DNA from: Herbidospora yilanensis
Lineage (GTDB): Bacteria > Actinomycetota > Actinomycetes > Streptosporangiales > Streptosporangiaceae
Direction: 5' to 3'
Assembly (NCBI RefSeq): GCF_001570565.1
Contig: NZ_BBXE01000043.1
Span: 1-64,000 of the forward strand
DNA length: 64,000 nucleotides
Shown: piece after piece, positions 8,693 through 17,106 of the stretch
How positions within the stretch are numbered: position 1 is the first letter of the stretch
Layout: the number at the start of each line of letters is the position of its first letter
Position numbers and translations under genes: made by a program
The notes under the pieces: generated by a model
Told to the model about the DNA's origin: nothing
The model's input: the letters and a program-made list of their open reading frames with translations, nothing else
Database searches by the model: none

Positions 8693-9484
8693 ATGTACGA
8701 TTCGACGGCATGGACGCTGGTCGACGAGGGGTGGGGCCGCCGCGCGGTCGACTTCGCGACGCTCAGCGAACCGGGCAACTGCCGAGAATACGTCGCCATG
8801 CACCAGCATCTGGGCATCGGCGAGGGCGACCGGATACTCGACGTCGCGTGCGGCGCGGGGCTGGCCCTGGAACTGGCCGCCCTCCGGGGCGCATGGGGCG
8901 CGGGCATCGACGCCTCGGCCCGGCTGGTCGCGGTGGCCCGCGACCGCAACCCCGGCGCGGACGTCCGCGTCGGCGACATGCACGACCTGCCCTGGGACGA
9001 CGCGTCGTTCGACGTGGTGACCAGCTTCCGCGGGGTCTGGGGTACCACGCCGCTCGCCCTGCGGGAGATCCACCGGGTGCTGAGGCCCGGCGGCCGGGTG
9101 GGGCTGACCGTGTGGGGGCACATCAAGAAGTCCCCCGGCGCGTGGGCGCTGGAGCCGTTCCGGCTGGCCGCCCCGCCGAAGGTCGACAACCAGCGGAACA
9201 TGGTCGCCCTCGGGCGTCCGGGGGCCGGTGAGCGGTTGCTGGAGACGTTCGGGTTCACCGGCGTCCGGCGGGTGACGGTGCCGTTCGTGTGGGAGTTCGC
9301 CGACCCGGCGACCTACGCGCGGGCGCTGGCGTCGACCGGGCCGGCGTACGAGGCGATCCAGCACGTCGGCGAGGACGTGTTCGCCGCCGCCGCGATCGAG
9401 GGGGCCGGAGAACGGCTGCGCGCGGGGCTGCCGCTCCGCGCGAACGTCGACGTGGTCGGTTACCTGGCCCGGAAGGAGGGGTGA
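8693..9484 (+). CDS. Class I SAM-dependent methyltransferase
   Basis: A 263-residue methyltransferase. The SAM site motif I ILDVACGAGLALELA lies at about residues 48-62, the acidic end of strand 2 at GIDASARLV, motif II-like VRVGDMHDLPWDDASFDVVTSF follows, and LREIHRVLRPGGRVGLTVWG is the post-motif region. The acceptor cannot be predicted. The start at ATG 8693 (MYDSTAW) follows AGGAAAAGGG. The TGA overlaps the ATG of the next gene by one base (TGATG), indicating translational coupling. Its place between the SARP-like gene and the AhpD-fold gene suggests a tailoring step of the same small pathway. Confidence 0.88.
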   Translation: MYDSTAWTLVDEGWGRRAVDFATLSEPGNCREYVAMHQHLGIGEGDRILDVACGAGLALELAALRGAWGAGIDASARLVAVARDRNPGADVRVGDMHDLPWDDASFDVVTSFRGVWGTTPLALREIHRVLRPGGRVGLTVWGHIKKSPGAWALEPFRLAAPPKVDNQRNMVALGRPGAGERLLETFGFTGVRRVTVPFVWEFADPATYARALASTGPAYEAIQHVGEDVFAAAAIEGAGERLRAGLPLRANVDVVGYLARKEG

Positions 9485-10053
9485 TGAGCAGCTTCCTGGC
9501 CGACGTGGAGGCCGACCCGGCGGAGGCCGAGGTCGATCTCCAGGAGCTCGGGTACGTCATGAACGCCACCCGCCTCTGGGGCTACCGGCCCGAGGTGGCC
9601 GAGGGCATCTTCGGCCTGGCCCGCGAGGTCACGCGCGGGATGCCGCTGCGACTGCGGGGCATCATGGTGGCCGCCTGCGCGGCCGCCTACGGGAACTCCT
9701 ACTGCGCGTTGGCGTGGGGCAACAAGCTCGCGGCCTGGTCAGACCAGGAGACGGCGGTGTCGGTGCTCACGGGCGCCGACGCCGACCTGACCGAGGCCGA
9801 GCGCGCCGTGGCCGCGTGGACCCGCAAGGTCACCCGGCGCCCCCACGCGACCACCGAGGCCGACGTCGAGGAGCTGCGGGCCGCCGGGTTCACCGACGCG
9901 CAGATCTTCGACATCACGACGTTCGTCGCGCTCCGGATCGCCTTCTCCACCGTCAACGACGCGCTCGGCCTGCGCCCGGACGCGCAGTTGCGGACCACGA
10001 CACCCGAGGGCATCCTCGCGGCGGTCGACTTCGGCCGCCCGATCGCCGACTAG
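9484..10053 (+). CDS. AhpD-fold (CMD-like) protein with degenerate active site
   Basis: A 189-residue all-helical protein of the AhpD/carboxymuconolactone decarboxylase superfamily, recognised from LRGIMVAACAAAYGNSYCALAWGNKLA and VEELRAAGFTDAQIFDITTFVALRIAFSTVNDALG. Peroxidase members use CxxCxxxH. Here the matching stretch is N71-S-Y-C74-A-L-A-W78, so the first Cys is Asn and the His is Trp; only the second Cys remains. It is therefore unlikely to be a normal AhpD peroxidase and may be a repurposed member. Its start overlaps the methyltransferase stop. Its TAG stop shares a CTAG palindrome with the stop of the convergent condensation-domain gene. Confidence 0.8.
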   Translation: MSSFLADVEADPAEAEVDLQELGYVMNATRLWGYRPEVAEGIFGLAREVTRGMPLRLRGIMVAACAAAYGNSYCALAWGNKLAAWSDQETAVSVLTGADADLTEAERAVAAWTRKVTRRPHATTEADVEELRAAGFTDAQIFDITTFVALRIAFSTVNDALGLRPDAQLRTTTPEGILAAVDFGRPIAD

Positions 10054-11315
10054 ACCGCCCCGACCAGCCGGGCCTCGACGCTGCGCAACATCCGCTCCGC
10101 CGTGGTCCGGGGGAGGTAGGCGGTGTCGACGATGACGCTCAGCCGGCCGGTGCCGGCGTCGGCGCCGACCGTGAAGAACACCTTGAACCGCACCCCCGGC
10201 CAGGCGTTCTCCGTGTACGTCCTGGTGTTCGCCACCGACAGGTCGGCGTCGGGCGGCAGGGCGGGCCAGCCGGGGGCGGCCCGGCGGTCGTTGAAGAAGG
10301 CGTCCAGGTCGTGCCCGCCGGCCTTCTCCCGCATCGCCGTCATCGCGACCGGGTCGTAGTGGGCGTTGCGGTAGGCCTGGAGGGCGGCCCGATGGGTGGT
10401 GCGGCAGAACCCGGGGAAGTCGGGCTCCAGCAGGTCGAGGACGATCAGGGCGTCCTGGCCGACCGTGCCGACCATCTCCCGGGTCCTGGCGTCGCGGCGG
10501 TTGTTGTGCACGAGCTGCATGACCACCCGCGACCGCGCGCTGACCTCGCCCAGCACCCCGGCGCAGGCGGCCAGGACGACGCTGGTCGAGCTGACCGCGA
10601 GCCGGTTCGACAACCGGGTGGCGGCCACCGCCAGCGCGGGCGACTCCATGATGACCTCGATGAACCGGGGGTCCTCGGGTTCGCCCGGCGGATGGTCGAA
10701 GACGTCGAGCGGGACGTCGGCGAGCACGTCGCGCCAGTAGGCGATCGACCGCGCCGACCGGGCCTGCCAGGCGTCGGAGGCCTCCAGCGTGGCCTGGTCG
10801 CGGGGTTGCCACGCCACCGGCGGCAGCGCGGCCCCCTTCAGCAGGGCCTTCCACTCCACGGCCAGCAGGGCGAGGGCGTGGTAGTCGACCGACAGGTGGG
10901 TGAAGACGCAGGCCAGCGCGAACGGGCGGCCGTCCTTGAGCACGACCGCGCAGCGCAGCGGCCATTCCGCGCCGTGGTCGAAGACGATGTGTGCCATCTC
11001 CCCGGCCACCCGCCCGGCCACCTGGAGCCCGCGTTCCGGCCCCGCCTCGACCAGCTCGATCTCCAGCACGCCGTCGCGGGAGATCCGCTGGCCGGCGTCG
11101 GAGAAGGTGGTCCGCAGGGTCTCGTGCCGTTCGATCAGCACCCGCAGCGCGTCGAGCACGGTGGACAGATCCCGCCGGCCGTAGACCGGGAACACGAACG
11201 GGCAGTTCAGGTAGTTCTGGCTGGGGCCCATCAGGTGCACGGCCCGCCACATCAGCCGCTGGCCCCAGGTCAGCGGCGCCTCTCCCTCGGTGGCGCCGGT
11301 GAACTCGATCTTCAT
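10050..11315 (-). CDS. Stand-alone condensation-domain protein (NRPS type)
   Basis: A 421-residue protein with the size and motifs of a single nonribosomal-peptide condensation domain: LTWGQRLMW near the start, IERHETLRTTF (C2-like) at about 62-71, and the active-site region VFTHLSVDYHAL at 138-149. The HHxxxDG motif reads T139-H140-L-S-V-D144-Y145; the second (catalytic) His and the Asp are kept, the first His is Thr and the Gly is Tyr. FNDRR and later strands follow. Such proteins join acyl or aminoacyl groups from a carrier protein to an amine or hydroxyl. It overlaps the upstream carrier-protein gene by ATGA, so the two are coupled. Activity is plausible but the motif is not canonical. 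Confidence 0.85.
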   Translation of the reverse strand: MKIEFTGATEGEAPLTWGQRLMWRAVHLMGPSQNYLNCPFVFPVYGRRDLSTVLDALRVLIERHETLRTTFSDAGQRISRDGVLEIELVEAGPERGLQVAGRVAGEMAHIVFDHGAEWPLRCAVVLKDGRPFALACVFTHLSVDYHALALLAVEWKALLKGAALPPVAWQPRDQATLEASDAWQARSARSIAYWRDVLADVPLDVFDHPPGEPEDPRFIEVIMESPALAVAATRLSNRLAVSSTSVVLAACAGVLGEVSARSRVVMQLVHNNRRDARTREMVGTVGQDALIVLDLLEPDFPGFCRTTHRAALQAYRNAHYDPVAMTAMREKAGGHDLDAFFNDRRAAPGWPALPPDADLSVANTRTYTENAWPGVRFKVFFTVGADAGTGRLSVIVDTAYLPRTTAERMLRSVEARLVGAV

Positions 11316-11548
11316 TTCAGCGCCGCGACGAGGGTGTCGACGTCCTCGAACGACGGCAGGTCACCGCTGAGGTCGATCTCCAGGCCGAAGACGTCCTCGA
11401 TGGTGTCGATCAGGCTGATCCTGGCCAGCGACGTCAGCCCGAGCGCCGACAGCGTGTGCCGCCCGGCCAGCACCTCGTCGGGGCTGATCACGCCGCCGGA
11501 CGCGTCCGCGATCATGCCTGCCAGCCGGACCCTGAGCTCCTCCGTCAT
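11312..11548 (-). CDS. Acyl/peptidyl carrier protein
   Basis: A 78-residue four-helix carrier protein. The phosphopantetheine attachment motif is LGLTSL with Ser40 (HTLSALGLTSLARISLIDTIE), followed by the acidic helix EDVFGLEIDL and the terminal FEDVDTLVAALK. It would hold the thioester substrate for the condensation-domain protein encoded next, with which it overlaps (ATGA). The ATG at 11548 starts the domain exactly. The frame is also open upstream into the C-terminal part of a broken adenylating enzyme, so a fused product is possible, but the separate start is more likely. Confidence 0.85.
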   Translation of the reverse strand: MTEELRVRLAGMIADASGGVISPDEVLAGRHTLSALGLTSLARISLIDTIEDVFGLEIDLSGDLPSFEDVDTLVAALK

Positions 11549-12132
11549 GCCATCTCCAGATTGAGCAAGTTCCTTGTCGGTACGTCCAACTCCAGCGTTC
11601 ACCACCTTGCCGAGGTGGTTCTTGGGCAACTCGGCGACGAACACGAGACGGCCGGGCAGTTCGTGTGGCGCCAGCCGGTCGAGCAGGAACGTGCGCGGTT
11701 CGGCGGGCGTCACCGGGGCGCGGGTCACCACGGCCGCCCCGGTCACCCGGCCGAGCACCGTGTGCGGCAGCCCGGCGACGGACGCCTCGGCGACCGCCGG
11801 GTGTTCGTGCAGGGCCGCCTCGACCTGCGGCGTTCGACCCAGTCGCGCTCTCCGAAGACCAGCGCCACCGGGTCGCCGGGCGACAACCCGCGCTCGACGA
11901 GTGACCGGGCGGTGGCGTCGGCTCGCCGATCCCATTCACCGAACGTGATCTCTCCGACGTCGGCCACCACGATCGCCGTCTTCCCGGCCTGCTCGGCGGC
12001 CCGGAGCGCGAGCAGGTCGGGAAGCGTGAGGTGTCGGTCAACCCGCACGGCCACCACCGTTTCGAAATATTTCGAGCCACCATGAACCCGGTCAGGGGGC
12101 ACGGAAAGTGACAGCTTGCCCAGGCAGGACAA
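11549..12132 (-). pseudogene. Adenylating enzyme (AMP-ligase) with core deleted
   Basis: Two pieces of an AMP-forming acyl ligase/adenylation domain lie in different frames. The first, from about 12057 to 11850, encodes the usual N-terminus (LTLPDLLALRAAEQAGKTAI...GEITFGEWDRRADATARSLV...GLSPGDPVALVFGERDW). The second, from about 11850 to 11590, encodes the small C-terminal domain (VEAALHEHPAVAEASVAG...LDRLAPHELPGRLVFVAELP, then KNHLGKVV with the catalytic-type Lys). About 330 residues between them, including the AMP-binding core A3-A7, are missing and the join shifts frame. A second slip near 11595 is possible, since another frame gives a sensible tail ending in a TGA overlapping the carrier start. 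It cannot activate a substrate. An assembly error is the main alternative. Confidence 0.72.
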
Positions 12133-12201
12133 GCAGTGAAATTTCTCGTATCGGCAGGATAGGCAACGCTAGCGGGAAACGACAGAGAAATGTTTGAGAC
12201 G

Positions 12202-12810
12202 TTACTCCGAAACTTTCAGCCGTCCGCCCCGGGTGAAGTCTTCGCCCACCTCCGAGAGGCTGGCCTGGAGGACCTCGCCCAGGGGGCGCGACTCGCGCTC
12301 GTCGAGCCACACCACCATCGCCACGCGCAGCGCCGCCAGGAAGGCCGCCGCCATGACGCGTGGGCGCAGCGTGTGGTCGTCGAGGTCCTCGCGGGCGGCG
12401 ACCTCGACGGCGATCTCCTGTTCCAGCAGGGACTGATTGGCCAGTTGGCGGGCGAGCAGGGCCGGGTGGCGGCGGGCCAGCCGGGTGCGCGTCGCCCAGG
12501 CGCGGTCGGCCTCCTTGCCCTGGGCCGCGTAGAGCTCGGCGGAGGCCCGGCAGAGCGCGGGCCAGGCGCGTTCGCCGGCCGGGCGGCGGCGGATGCGTTC
12601 GACGAGGTCCTGGATGCGCTGCTCCTCGCCGTAGAGGACCGCGTCCTCCTTGCCGGCGAAGTAGTTGGAGAACGTCCGCCGGGAGATGTTGGCGGCGTCG
12701 GCGATGGCCTCGACGGTCACCGCGTCGAAGCCCAGCTCCACGGTCAGCCGCAGCGCGGCCTCGTGGACCGCCTGCCGGGTCTCGGCCTTCTTCCGCTCTC
12801 TCAGTCCCAC
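12202..12810 (-). CDS. TetR/AcrR family repressor
   Basis: A 202-residue TetR-type regulator. The N-terminal HTH is clear: TRQAVHEAALRLTVELGFDA then VTVEAIADAANISRRTFSNYFAGKEDAVL. The C-terminal ligand domain is ordinary in length. The GTG at 12810 was chosen as start; the GTG at 12819 would add three residues. It is divergent from a 14-helix MFS exporter with only 51 bases between starts, an arrangement typical of a repressor that controls its efflux pump and itself. Candidate operator sequences lie in that gap. Confidence 0.88.
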   Translation of the reverse strand: MGLRERKKAETRQAVHEAALRLTVELGFDAVTVEAIADAANISRRTFSNYFAGKEDAVLYGEEQRIQDLVERIRRRPAGERAWPALCRASAELYAAQGKEADRAWATRTRLARRHPALLARQLANQSLLEQEIAVEVAAREDLDDHTLRPRVMAAAFLAALRVAMVVWLDERESRPLGEVLQASLSEVGEDFTRGGRLKVSE

Positions 12811-12830
12811 AGGGGGCACCCTACTGGGCG

Positions 12831-12859
12831 GGCAAATTTGCGCAATGGGTAAAGTTGCC
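12831..12859. promoter_or_regulatory. Candidate TetR operator between tetR and MFS gene
   Basis: The 51-base gap between the divergent starts holds AT-rich dyads that stand out in this GC-rich DNA: GCAAATTTGC (12832-12841), TTGCGCAA (12838-12845), and outer arms GGCAA (12831-12835) and TTGCC (12855-12859). It is the natural place for the TetR protein to block both promoters. Inferred from symmetry and position only. Confidence 0.5.
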
Positions 12860-12861
12860 GT

Positions 12862-14307
12862 GTGAGCAAAAATTCCCGCCAAGTCCTGGAGGCGCTCAGC
12901 GGCCTCCTGCTCGTGCTGTTCGTCGCGATGATCTCCAGCACGATCGTCTCGGTCGCGCTCCCGCAGATCATCACCGCGCTGAAGGGCACCCAGTCGCAGT
13001 ACACCTGGGTCGTCACCGCCTCTCTGCTGACCGCGACGGCGACCACCCCGATCTGGGGGCGCCTCGCCGACCTCTACAACAAGAAGACGCTCCTGCAGAT
13101 CGCCGTCGGCCTGTTCCTCGTCGGCTCGCTGGCCTGCGGCTTCGCGCAGAACACCGCGCAGCTCATCGGCTTCCGGGCGGTGCAGGGCCTCGGCATGGGC
13201 GCGCTCCAGGTGCTGGTCCAGGTGATCATCGCGGCGATGATCCCGCCGAAGGAGCGCGGCAAGTACAACGGCTACCTGGGCGGCGTGATGGCCGTGGCCA
13301 CCGTCGGCGGCCCGCTGCTGGGCGGCGTCATCGCCGACACCTCGTGGCTCGGCTGGCGCTGGTGCTTCTGGATCGCCGTGCCGTTCTGCGTGGTCGCCTG
13401 GGCCCTGCTGTTCAAGACCCTCAAGGTGGAGACCGTCCGCCGCGACGTGACCGTCGACTACGCCGGGGCGGGCCTCATCGCGGCCGGCGTCAGCGTGCTG
13501 CTCGTCTGGATCACCTTCGTCGGCAACTCGTTCGACTGGATCTCCTGGCAGACCGCCGCCATGGTCGGCGGCTCGGTCGTCCTGCTCGGCCTGGCCACCT
13601 ATGTGGAGTCGCGGGTCAAGGACCCGGTCGTCCCGCTGCACGTCATCAAGCAGCGCACCCCCGCCCTGGCCATCCTCGCCAGCCTCGCGGTCGGCATGGC
13701 CATGTTCGGCGGCGCGGTCTTCCTCGGGCAGTACTACCAGGTCGGCCGCGGCTTCACGCCCACCGAGGCCGGGCTGATGACGATCCCGATGATGGCCGGC
13801 GTGCTGCTCTCCTCGGCGATCTCGGGCCAGATCATCTCCCGCACCGGCCGGGTCCGCCCGTGGATCATCTCGGGCGCGGTCATCCTCACCGTCGGCTTCC
13901 TCGGCCTCTCCCGGATCGACCACACCACCTCGATCTGGTGGATCATCCCGGCGATGGTCCTGGTGGGCGCCGGAGTCGGCATGTCCATGCAGAACCTCGT
14001 GCTGGCCCTGCAGAACACCGTCGCCCTGCACGACCTGGGCGCCGCCAGCGGCGCGATCACCTTCTTCCGCTCCCTCGGCGGCACCATCGGGGTCTCGGTC
14101 CTGGGCGCGATCCTGGCCGACCAGGTCGCCGAGAACGCCGTGCGGAACCCCCTCCCGGTGGCCTTCGCCGACGCGACCGGCCACATCTTCCTCGTCTCGG
14201 CCGCCATCGCCGCCCTCGGCGTCGTCGCGACGTTGTTCTTCCGCCCGGCCCCGCTGCGCGAGACCGTGGAGAAGGAGGATGCCCCGGTTCCGGCCGGAGT
14301 GAGCTGA
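12862..14307 (+). CDS. MFS drug exporter, DHA2 (EmrB/QacA) family
   Basis: A 481-residue major facilitator with about 14 membrane helices. DHA2 features are visible: motif A GRLADLYNKKTLL after helix 2, GFRAVQGLGMGALQVLVQVIIAAMIPPKERGKYNGYLG around helices 4-5 (motif C region), and long hydrophobic stretches throughout. Proteins of this family export drugs or metabolites by proton antiport. It starts at GTG 12862 and is likely repressed by the divergent TetR protein. The substrate is unknown; it may export an exogenous toxic compound, because the adjacent peptide pathway looks broken. Confidence 0.9.
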   Translation: MSKNSRQVLEALSGLLLVLFVAMISSTIVSVALPQIITALKGTQSQYTWVVTASLLTATATTPIWGRLADLYNKKTLLQIAVGLFLVGSLACGFAQNTAQLIGFRAVQGLGMGALQVLVQVIIAAMIPPKERGKYNGYLGGVMAVATVGGPLLGGVIADTSWLGWRWCFWIAVPFCVVAWALLFKTLKVETVRRDVTVDYAGAGLIAAGVSVLLVWITFVGNSFDWISWQTAAMVGGSVVLLGLATYVESRVKDPVVPLHVIKQRTPALAILASLAVGMAMFGGAVFLGQYYQVGRGFTPTEAGLMTIPMMAGVLLSSAISGQIISRTGRVRPWIISGAVILTVGFLGLSRIDHTTSIWWIIPAMVLVGAGVGMSMQNLVLALQNTVALHDLGAASGAITFFRSLGGTIGVSVLGAILADQVAENAVRNPLPVAFADATGHIFLVSAAIAALGVVATLFFRPAPLRETVEKEDAPVPAGVS

Positions 14308-14311
14308 CCTC

Positions 14312-15340
14312 TCAGGGGCGCTGCCCCACGCCCGTCGCCACTTCGCGGACGCGTCCCTCCAGGCCCGTCTCCGGCTTGAGCGGTGCGGTGCCCGCGCCCG
14401 CGCCCTCGCGAAGCCCCGCCAGGAAGGCGACGATCGCCTCCTGGGAGTCATGACGCGGCGTCCAGCCCAGCTCCTCGCGGGCCCGCGAGGTGTCCATGAC
14501 CGGGATGTGCAGGGCGATGTCCAGCATGCCCGGCATGGTCGGGATCAACCGCAGCCGCCAGGCCGCCGAGACCGCGATGCGGGCCAGCCCGACGGGCACC
14601 GGCACCAGTCGGGCGTCGAGCAGTTCGGCCAGCATGGGCATGTCGAGCACCGGCTCACTGGCGATGTTGAACGCGCCGCGCACCGGCCGGGTCGCCGCCA
14701 GGCGGTAAGCCTGTGCCGCGTCGTCGGTGTGCAGGATCTGCAGCTTGAGTCCCGGGATGTCGGGGACCAGCGGGATCCGGCCAGGCCGGGGGGCGAACGG
14801 GCCGACGAACAGCCGGCGCTGCTGGGTGGCGGCCTCGCGCTTGAAGATGAACCCGGGGCGCATCCGGACCACCCGGATGCCGGAGTGGTCGCGTTCGAAG
14901 ACGTCCAGGACCCGCTCCAGGTACGCCTTCTCGCGGCCGTAGGGCGCTCCCGGCCAGCCGTGGGTGGGCCAGCTCTCGTCGACGAGACCGCCGGGCGAGT
15001 AGGCGCCGACGGAGGAGGCGTACACGAGCGCGGGCACGCCGGCCTCGGCCACGGCGTTGAAGACCCGGATCCCGCCGATGACGTTGTTGCGCCAGGTCAG
15101 GATCGGGTCGCGCATGGGCTGGAAGAGCCAGGCGAGGTGGATGACCACGTCGGCCCCCGCGAAGATCTCCACCAGGTCGTCGGTGGAGATGTCCGCCGCC
15201 CGGAAGGCGGTCTTCCGTCCCGTCGATCCGGGCGGCCGACGGGCCACCCCCACGATCGAGGTGACCTCGGGATCCGATTCCAGCGCCGCGAGGACACTCG
15301 TGCCGACGTTCCCGGTCGCTCCAACCACGATTACTCGCAT
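14312..15340 (-). CDS. NAD-dependent epimerase/dehydratase (extended SDR)
   Basis: A 342-residue extended short-chain dehydrogenase/reductase. The N-terminal nucleotide-binding motif is MRVIVVGATGNVGTSVL, and DVVIHLAW marks strand 4. The catalytic Ser is in YASSVGAYSPG and the YxxxK motif reads YGREK at about residues 150-155. The C-terminal part binds the substrate. Members act on nucleotide sugars or other carbonyl/hydroxy substrates. The ATG at 15340 begins exactly at the Rossmann strand. It is convergent with the MFS gene (4-base gap) and isolated from other genes by function. Confidence 0.87.
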   Translation of the reverse strand: MRVIVVGATGNVGTSVLAALESDPEVTSIVGVARRPPGSTGRKTAFRAADISTDDLVEIFAGADVVIHLAWLFQPMRDPILTWRNNVIGGIRVFNAVAEAGVPALVYASSVGAYSPGGLVDESWPTHGWPGAPYGREKAYLERVLDVFERDHSGIRVVRMRPGFIFKREAATQQRRLFVGPFAPRPGRIPLVPDIPGLKLQILHTDDAAQAYRLAATRPVRGAFNIASEPVLDMPMLAELLDARLVPVPVGLARIAVSAAWRLRLIPTMPGMLDIALHIPVMDTSRAREELGWTPRHDSQEAIVAFLAGLREGAGAGTAPLKPETGLEGRVREVATGVGQRP

Positions 15341-15447
15341 ATCGGGCGAAATGCCCCAAGGTATGCGCCCGAAACTAGACCTCCGCCGTTGACGCCTCAC
15401 CCACGAGCTCAGACCCTCGAACTCCCCGTATTTTGGCGTTCGGGACG

Positions 15448-15474
15448 TGTCCGGCGGGAGTCCCCGGCTCCGAC
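15448..15474 (+). promoter_or_regulatory. Candidate ECF42-type promoter
   Basis: TGTCCG (15448-15453) and CGAC (15471-15474) are 17 bases apart, 30 bases ahead of the DGPF gene start at 15504. ECF42 sigma factors are reported to recognise TGTCGA/CGAC-type elements and to drive their own DGPF-sigma operon. The match to the upstream element is imperfect, so this is only a candidate. Confidence 0.4.
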
Positions 15475-15503
15475 GTACCAGGTGAGCGAAGGGAGAACAG
15501 ATC

Positions 15504-15890
15504 ATGAAATACATGATCATGCTGTACGGCTCACAGCGTGACTTCGACGCCATGGCGACCGGCGGCCCCGAAGTGGCCGAGATGCACGCGTTCATGGAGA
15601 AGTGGAACAACGACCTGGTCGAGTCGGGCGAGTTCGTCGACGCGAAGGGCCTGTCGGCGCCCGTCCACACGCGCCGCGTCTCGATGAAGGGCGGAGTCCC
15701 GGTCGTCACCGAGGGCCCCTACCCGGAGACCCAGGAGGTCCTGGTCGGCTACACGATCGTCGAGTGCGCCGGCTTCGACCGCGCCACCGAGATCGCCGCC
15801 CGGTTGGCCCACACGCCCGGCCAGGAGGCCGAGGGGCAGTACGTCGACGTGCGGCCGATCATGGAACACCTCGACGACATGTTCGAATGA
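15504..15890 (+). CDS. DGPF/YCII-family protein
   Basis: A 128-residue protein of the YCII/DGPF family (MKYMIMLYGSQRDFDAM..., VTEGPYPETQEVLVGYTIVEC, then RLAHTPGQEAEGQYVDVRPIMEHLD). The family is a ferredoxin-like fold of unknown biochemical function that accompanies ECF42 sigma factors. The DGPF signature here is EGPYPE. Its TGA overlaps the ATG of the sigma-factor gene (ATGA), so the two are co-translated. The start follows GAAGGGAGAAC. A regulatory or small-molecule role connected to the sigma factor is inferred from the pairing. Confidence 0.88.
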   Translation: MKYMIMLYGSQRDFDAMATGGPEVAEMHAFMEKWNNDLVESGEFVDAKGLSAPVHTRRVSMKGGVPVVTEGPYPETQEVLVGYTIVECAGFDRATEIAARLAHTPGQEAEGQYVDVRPIMEHLDDMFE

Positions 15891-17086
15891 CGGACCGATC
15901 CGGCGTGGAGGACCTGCTGCGCGAGCACGCGCCGCAGGTCCTCGCCGCGCTGGTGCGCCGGTACGGCCACTTCGACACGGCCGAGGACGCCGTCCAGGAG
16001 GCGCTCCTGGCCGCCGCCACCCAGTGGCCGGTCGACGGGGTGCCCGCCGACCCGAAGGCGTGGCTGATCACCGTCGCCGCGCGCCGCCTGACCGACCTGC
16101 TGCGCAGCCAGCGGGCCCGCCGGGAGCGCGAGGAGGCGGTGGCCCGCTGGACCCCCGTACCGGCCGACCCGCCCGCCGCCGGAGACGACACGCTGGTGCT
16201 GCTGTTCATGTGCTGCCACCCGGCGCTGTCCCCGGCCTCGCAGATCGCTTTGACCCTGCGCGCCGTCGGCGGCCTGACCACGGCGGAGATCGCCCGCGCC
16301 TTCCTGGTGCCCGAGGGGACCATGACCCGGCGCATCACCCGGGCCAAGCGGACCGTCAAGGAGAGCGGCCAGCCCTTCGGCCTGCCCCGCGACCGCGCCG
16401 ACCGTCTGGGCGTCGTCCTGCACGTGCTCTACCTGATCTTCAACGAGGGCTACGCGACCACCTCGGGCCCGGACCTCCAGCGCGTCGAACTGGCCCGCGA
16501 GGCGATCAGGCTGACCCGCATGCTCCGCCGGACCCTGCCGCACGACGGCGAGGTGGCGGGCCTGCTGGCCCTCATGCTGCTCACCGACGCCCGCCGCGCC
16601 GCCCGCACCGGCCCCGGCGGCGCACTGATCCCGATGGACGAACAGAACCGCGCCCTCTGGGACCGCGCGCAGATCGCCGAAGGCGTCGCCCTGCTCGAAG
16701 AGGCCCTCCCGCGCGGCGAACCGGGCCCCTACCAACTCCAGGCCGCCGTCGCGGCCCTCCACGACGAGGCCCCGACGCCCGCGCAGACCGACTGGCCCCA
16801 GATCCGCGCCCTGTACGACGTCCTCTACGAGCTCACCCCCACTCCGGTCGTGGCCCTGAACCGGGTGGTGGCCCTGGCCATGAGCGAGGGGCCGGTCGCC
16901 GGCCTGGCGGCCCTGGAGGCGATCTCACCGGTCGACCACCGGGTGATCGGCGTGCGGGCCCACCTGCTGGAGCTGACGGGCGACCTCCCGGCGGCGCGGA
17001 AGGCCTATCTCGAAGCCGCGGAGGCGTCGACGAGCCTGCCGCGGCAGCGCTACCTCCAGAGCAGGGCCGCCCGGTTGTCCGGCTGA
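15887..17086 (+). CDS. ECF42-type RNA polymerase sigma factor
   Basis: A 399-residue sigma factor, twice the size of an ordinary ECF. Region 2 (residues about 15-80: RRYGHFDTAEDAVQEALLAAATQWPVDGVPADPKAWL) and region 4 (about 115-165: SQIALTLRAVGGLTTAEIARAFLVPEGTMTRRITRAKRTVK) are followed by a long C-terminal extension, LPRDRADRLGVVLHVLYLIFNEGY onward, with TPR-like helices. This extension and the DGPF gene in front place it in group ECF42. No anti-sigma factor gene is adjacent; in this group the C-terminal domain is thought to take that role. The start ATG overlaps the DGPF stop. Confidence 0.92.
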   Translation: MTDRSGVEDLLREHAPQVLAALVRRYGHFDTAEDAVQEALLAAATQWPVDGVPADPKAWLITVAARRLTDLLRSQRARREREEAVARWTPVPADPPAAGDDTLVLLFMCCHPALSPASQIALTLRAVGGLTTAEIARAFLVPEGTMTRRITRAKRTVKESGQPFGLPRDRADRLGVVLHVLYLIFNEGYATTSGPDLQRVELAREAIRLTRMLRRTLPHDGEVAGLLALMLLTDARRAARTGPGGALIPMDEQNRALWDRAQIAEGVALLEEALPRGEPGPYQLQAAVAALHDEAPTPAQTDWPQIRALYDVLYELTPTPVVALNRVVALAMSEGPVAGLAALEAISPVDHRVIGVRAHLLELTGDLPAARKAYLEAAEASTSLPRQRYLQSRAARLSG

Positions 17087-17106
17087 GGGCGCTGCCGGCA
17101 CCCGCC

